Shown: in pieces, positions 61,780 to 64,000 of the stretch
Layout of the letters: each line of letters opens with the position of its first letter
How positions within the stretch are numbered: the first letter of the stretch is position 1
NCBI GenBank assembly: GCA_045643465.1
Contig: JAZUKV010000010.1
Span: 89,791 to 153,790 of the forward strand
Length of the DNA stretch: 64,000 bases
Direction of reading: 5' to 3'
From: CAG-492 sp045643465
Lineage (GTDB): Bacteria > Bacillota > Clostridia > TANB77 > CAG-508
Position numbers and translations under genes: made by a program
The notes under the pieces: model-generated
Told to the model about the DNA's origin: nothing
Seen by the model: the letters and a program-made list of their open reading frames with translations, nothing else
Database searches by the model: none

Positions 61780-62772
61780 ATGAAAAAAGATATAATAATT
61801 TTAGGAATTGAATCTAGTTGTGATGAGACTTCTGTTGCCATTGTAAAAAATGGCAGAGAAGTCCTTTCAAACGTTATAAATACGCAAATAGCAATACATA
61901 CACAATTTGGAGGAGTTGTTCCTGAAATTGCATCTAGAAAACATATTGAAAATATTTCAGATGTAACAAAAGAAGCTTTAAAGGAAGCAAATATGACTTT
62001 TGATGATATCGATGCAATTGCTTGCACATATGGTCCAGGATTAGTAGGAGCATTACTAGTAGGTGTATCATATGCAAAAGCTTTAAGTTATGCAATAAAT
62101 AAACCTCTAGTAGGAACAAATCATATAGAAGGGCATATAGCAGCAAATTATATAACAAATACAAAATTAGAGCCACCATTCTTATGTTTAGTAGTTTCAG
62201 GGGGACACACACATTTAGTACACATTAAAGACTACAAAAGCTTTGAAATTCTTGGCAAAACACGTGATGATGCAATAGGAGAAGCTTTTGATAAAGTAGC
62301 AAGAGTTATAGGATTAGGCTATCCAGGAGGACCAAAAGTAGATGCTTTAGCAAAAGAAGGAACTCCAAATATACAATTACCAAAAACACATTTTGAAAAT
62401 TTAGATTTTAGTTTTAGTGGAATAAAAACAGCAGTAATTAACTTACATCATAAAAATCCAGATGTAAATAAAGCTGATTTATGTGCAAGTTTTGAAAAAA
62501 CAGTAACAGAAGAATTAATAGATAATACGCTACAAGCTGCAAAAAAATTAAATATAAATAAAATAGCTTTAGCTGGAGGTGTATCTGCTAATAGTTATAT
62601 TAGAAACAGTTTTGAGAATTTAAAAAGTCAAGGTTATGAAATTTATTATCCAGATTTAAAATTATGTACTGATAATGCTGCAATGATTGCAAGTGCTGGT
62701 TATTATAATTTTATAAATAATAAGATTTCTGATTTAACACTTAATGCAATACCAAATCTAAAGCTTGAATAA
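61780..62772 (+). CDS. tsaD: tRNA N6-adenosine threonylcarbamoyltransferase TsaD
   Basis: Catalytic subunit that makes t6A at position 37 of ANN-decoding tRNAs. GIESSCDETSVAIV at the start, GGVVPEIASRKH, metal ligands His in NHIEGHIAAN, SGGHTHLV and the C-terminal LAGGVSANSYIR with CTDNAAMIASAG. 330 residues, typical. AAGGGAT site lies inside the end of the M50 gene. Nine bases separate it from the next gene. Confidence 0.96.
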   Translation: MKKDIIILGIESSCDETSVAIVKNGREVLSNVINTQIAIHTQFGGVVPEIASRKHIENISDVTKEALKEANMTFDDIDAIACTYGPGLVGALLVGVSYAKALSYAINKPLVGTNHIEGHIAANYITNTKLEPPFLCLVVSGGHTHLVHIKDYKSFEILGKTRDDAIGEAFDKVARVIGLGYPGGPKVDALAKEGTPNIQLPKTHFENLDFSFSGIKTAVINLHHKNPDVNKADLCASFEKTVTEELIDNTLQAAKKLNINKIALAGGVSANSYIRNSFENLKSQGYEIYYPDLKLCTDNAAMIASAGYYNFINNKISDLTLNAIPNLKLE

Positions 62773-62781
62773 GGAGATAAT

Positions 62782-63489
62782 ATGTCAATATATGTAATAG
62801 GAGATTTACATTTATCATTTAATCAAAATAAGCCAATGGATATTTTCGGAAAAAATTGGGAAAACCACGAAGAGAAAATAAAACAAGATTGGATAAGTAA
62901 AGTTAAGAAAGATGATACTGTTATTTTACCAGGAGATTTTTCATGGGCGACATATCTAAATGAAACATATTTAGATTTTAAATTTTTAAATGAATTGCCA
63001 GGCAAAAAAATATTATTAAAAGGAAATCATGATTATTGGTGGACTACAGTTAAAAGTATGAAAGATTTTTTACAGGAAAATCATTTTGAGAACATAGAAT
63101 TTTTATATAATAATGCAATAAAGATTGAAGATAAAGTAATAGTTGGAACAAGAGGCTGGTCTTTCCAAGATTCAGAAAATTCTACCAAAATGATTAATAG
63201 AGAGAATCAACGATTAGAGCTATCAATAAAGTCAGCAATAGAAGAATATGGCTCTGGTATAGAAATAATAGCATTTATGCATTATCCACCAATATTGCAT
63301 AGTTTACTATTTGAAAATAATCATCTAGAATTTTATAAAACACTAAAAAAATATGATATAAAAAGATGCTATTATGGTCATCTTCATTCAAAATCACATG
63401 CAGAAGCTGTAATTGGAGATGTGGAAGGCATAGAATTCAATTTAGTAAGTGCAGATTATTTAAATTTCAAGTTGTTAAAGATTACATAG
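62782..63489 (+). CDS. Calcineurin-like metallophosphoesterase
   Basis: 235 residues with the binuclear metal motifs GDLHLS, PGDFSWA, KGNHDYWW, MHYPP and YGHLHSKSH in order. The family (YkuE/Ser-Thr phosphatase-like, cytosolic here, no signal) is common in Clostridia next to tsaD-type operons; substrate unknown. AAGGAG site. Confidence 0.88.
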   Translation: MSIYVIGDLHLSFNQNKPMDIFGKNWENHEEKIKQDWISKVKKDDTVILPGDFSWATYLNETYLDFKFLNELPGKKILLKGNHDYWWTTVKSMKDFLQENHFENIEFLYNNAIKIEDKVIVGTRGWSFQDSENSTKMINRENQRLELSIKSAIEEYGSGIEIIAFMHYPPILHSLLFENNHLEFYKTLKKYDIKRCYYGHLHSKSHAEAVIGDVEGIEFNLVSADYLNFKLLKIT

Positions 63490-63505
63490 ATAAGAAGGGA
63501 TGTAA

Positions 63506-64000
63506 GTGTTAAAAGAATTTAAGAATATAGATATTGATACCATAATGAATTTGTGGAAACAGCAATTTTTAAAAAATAATAAAATACAAAAAAACGAAGA
63601 GCTAACAGAAGAATATTCAGAAGTAAGAAATAAGCTTTTAGATAAAAATAATACAACAATAGAATATACAGAAGATGGAAAAATTTATGGATTTGTTAGC
63701 GTTGATAGAAATGGAAATCTATGGTTAATATATGTAAAGGAAGAAATAAGAAGAGAAGGAATAGGGTCAATCTTAATAGATAATTGCAAAAAGAAGTATA
63801 AAACTTTAAGAACAGATTTACATATAAAAGATAAAATTAATGAGTATTTTTTTGAAAACAATGGTTTTTCAAAAATAAATATAGATGGAAATAACATATA
63901 TGAATGGAATTCAAAAGAGCATGAAAAGATAAATTTAATATATTTTGATAATGATTTAGATAAAAATTTACAGCCAAAAGATTCAAAAATTAATATGAAA
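63506..64000 (+). CDS. GNAT-family acetyltransferase, 3' end outside the window
   Basis: The frame opens at GTG 63506, five bases after AAGAAGGGA, and is still open at the right edge (165 codons). Acetyl-CoA loop EEIRREGIGSILIDNC lies near residue 86 and the FFENNGFSKI segment near 117, as in GNAT proteins; the extra C-terminal residues suggest a second domain or a two-GNAT protein. Sixteen bases after the metallophosphoesterase, so in the tsaD transcript. Not clearly RimI, which acts on ribosomal protein S18. Confidence 0.75.
   Translation, partial: MLKEFKNIDIDTIMNLWKQQFLKNNKIQKNEELTEEYSEVRNKLLDKNNTTIEYTEDGKIYGFVSVDRNGNLWLIYVKEEIRREGIGSILIDNCKKKYKTLRTDLHIKDKINEYFFENNGFSKINIDGNNIYEWNSKEHEKINLIYFDNDLDKNLQPKDSKINMK

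Noticed and set aside
63685..63897. Minus-strand open frame of 70 codons at the right end
   Set aside because: Antisense to the truncated GNAT gene, which has family motifs and a ribosome binding site.
1..64000. CRISPR arrays, rRNA, tRNA genes or prophage modules
   Set aside because: No regularly spaced direct repeats, no tRNA cloverleaf or rRNA sequence that I could recognise, and no phage structural genes. The only repeat family found is the 29-base REP.

Overview
This window is a very AT-rich, gene-dense chromosomal segment from a spore-forming low-GC Firmicute, most likely a member of the Clostridia. The evidence is Gram-positive style operons (prpC-prkC-rsgA-rpe, ftsE-ftsX-M23-S41, ymdB-spoVS, recA-recX), intrinsic terminators after most transcription units, AGGAGG-type ribosome binding sites, a T-box leader, and a large sporulation gene set (spoIIAA, spoIIAB, sigF, spoID-type spoIID, spoIIQ, spoVS, gerW/ytfJ, spoVAC, spoVAD). 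Clostridia-associated families (DUF4364, DUF1846, a Cmk-PlsC fusion followed by a four-domain S1 protein) fit. I cannot name a species. I see no rRNA, tRNA, CRISPR array or prophage.

Layout. 1-700: the 3' part of a Y1/HUH transposase of the REP-associated type, followed at once by two copies of a 29-base palindromic repeat. 700-14,000: purine salvage (deoD), asnS, a P-loop/Asp23-like protein, cmk-plsC, S1 protein, typA, a tRNA methyltransferase, an ECF-type sigma factor carrying two membrane helices, a von Willebrand A lipoprotein, and an L,D-transpeptidase. 14,100-14,790: a compositionally different small nucleotidyltransferase-like gene with its own consensus promoter and a palindrome. 14,800-32,400: aspS (followed by an inverted pair of the 29-base repeat), rlmN, the Ser/Thr kinase-phosphatase operon, trmB, the FtsEX cell-wall hydrolase module, membrane proteins, and lysS behind a short leader ORF. 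32,400-44,800: GH25 lysozyme, ymdB-spoVS, recA-recX, scpA, gerW, recG and a few less-known genes. 44,800-48,700: a T-box controlled unit ending in valS, with a third site of the 29-base repeat. 49,200-50,130: a stand-alone RelA/SpoT-type synthetase on the minus strand. 50,200-53,770: a contiguous sporulation module from spoIIAA to spoIIQ. 53,800-57,260: a surface protein and two small unknowns. 57,300-59,150 (minus): dodecin-like-spoVAC-spoVAD. 59,200-64,000: recN, a site-2 protease family protein, tsaD, a metallophosphoesterase and a truncated GNAT acetyltransferase.

How the genes work together. Three themes stand out. First, sporulation: a Spo0A-box-like site lies ahead of the sigF operon, and a good sigma-F promoter lies ahead of spoIIQ, so sigF and one of its expected targets sit side by side with spoIID. 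Second, DNA repair: recA, recG and recN each have a LexA-box-like sequence at the promoter, the recN one being strongest. Third, envelope control: PrkC/PrpC, FtsEX with its M23 hydrolase, a GH25 lysozyme, an L,D-transpeptidase and a membrane-anchored sigma factor next to a VWA lipoprotein. The most unusual items for follow-up are the membrane-tethered sigma factor pair, the dispersed REP/REPIN family with its probable transposase, the stand-alone alarmone-synthetase-like gene and the T-box leader placed ahead of a GNAT gene rather than directly ahead of valS.
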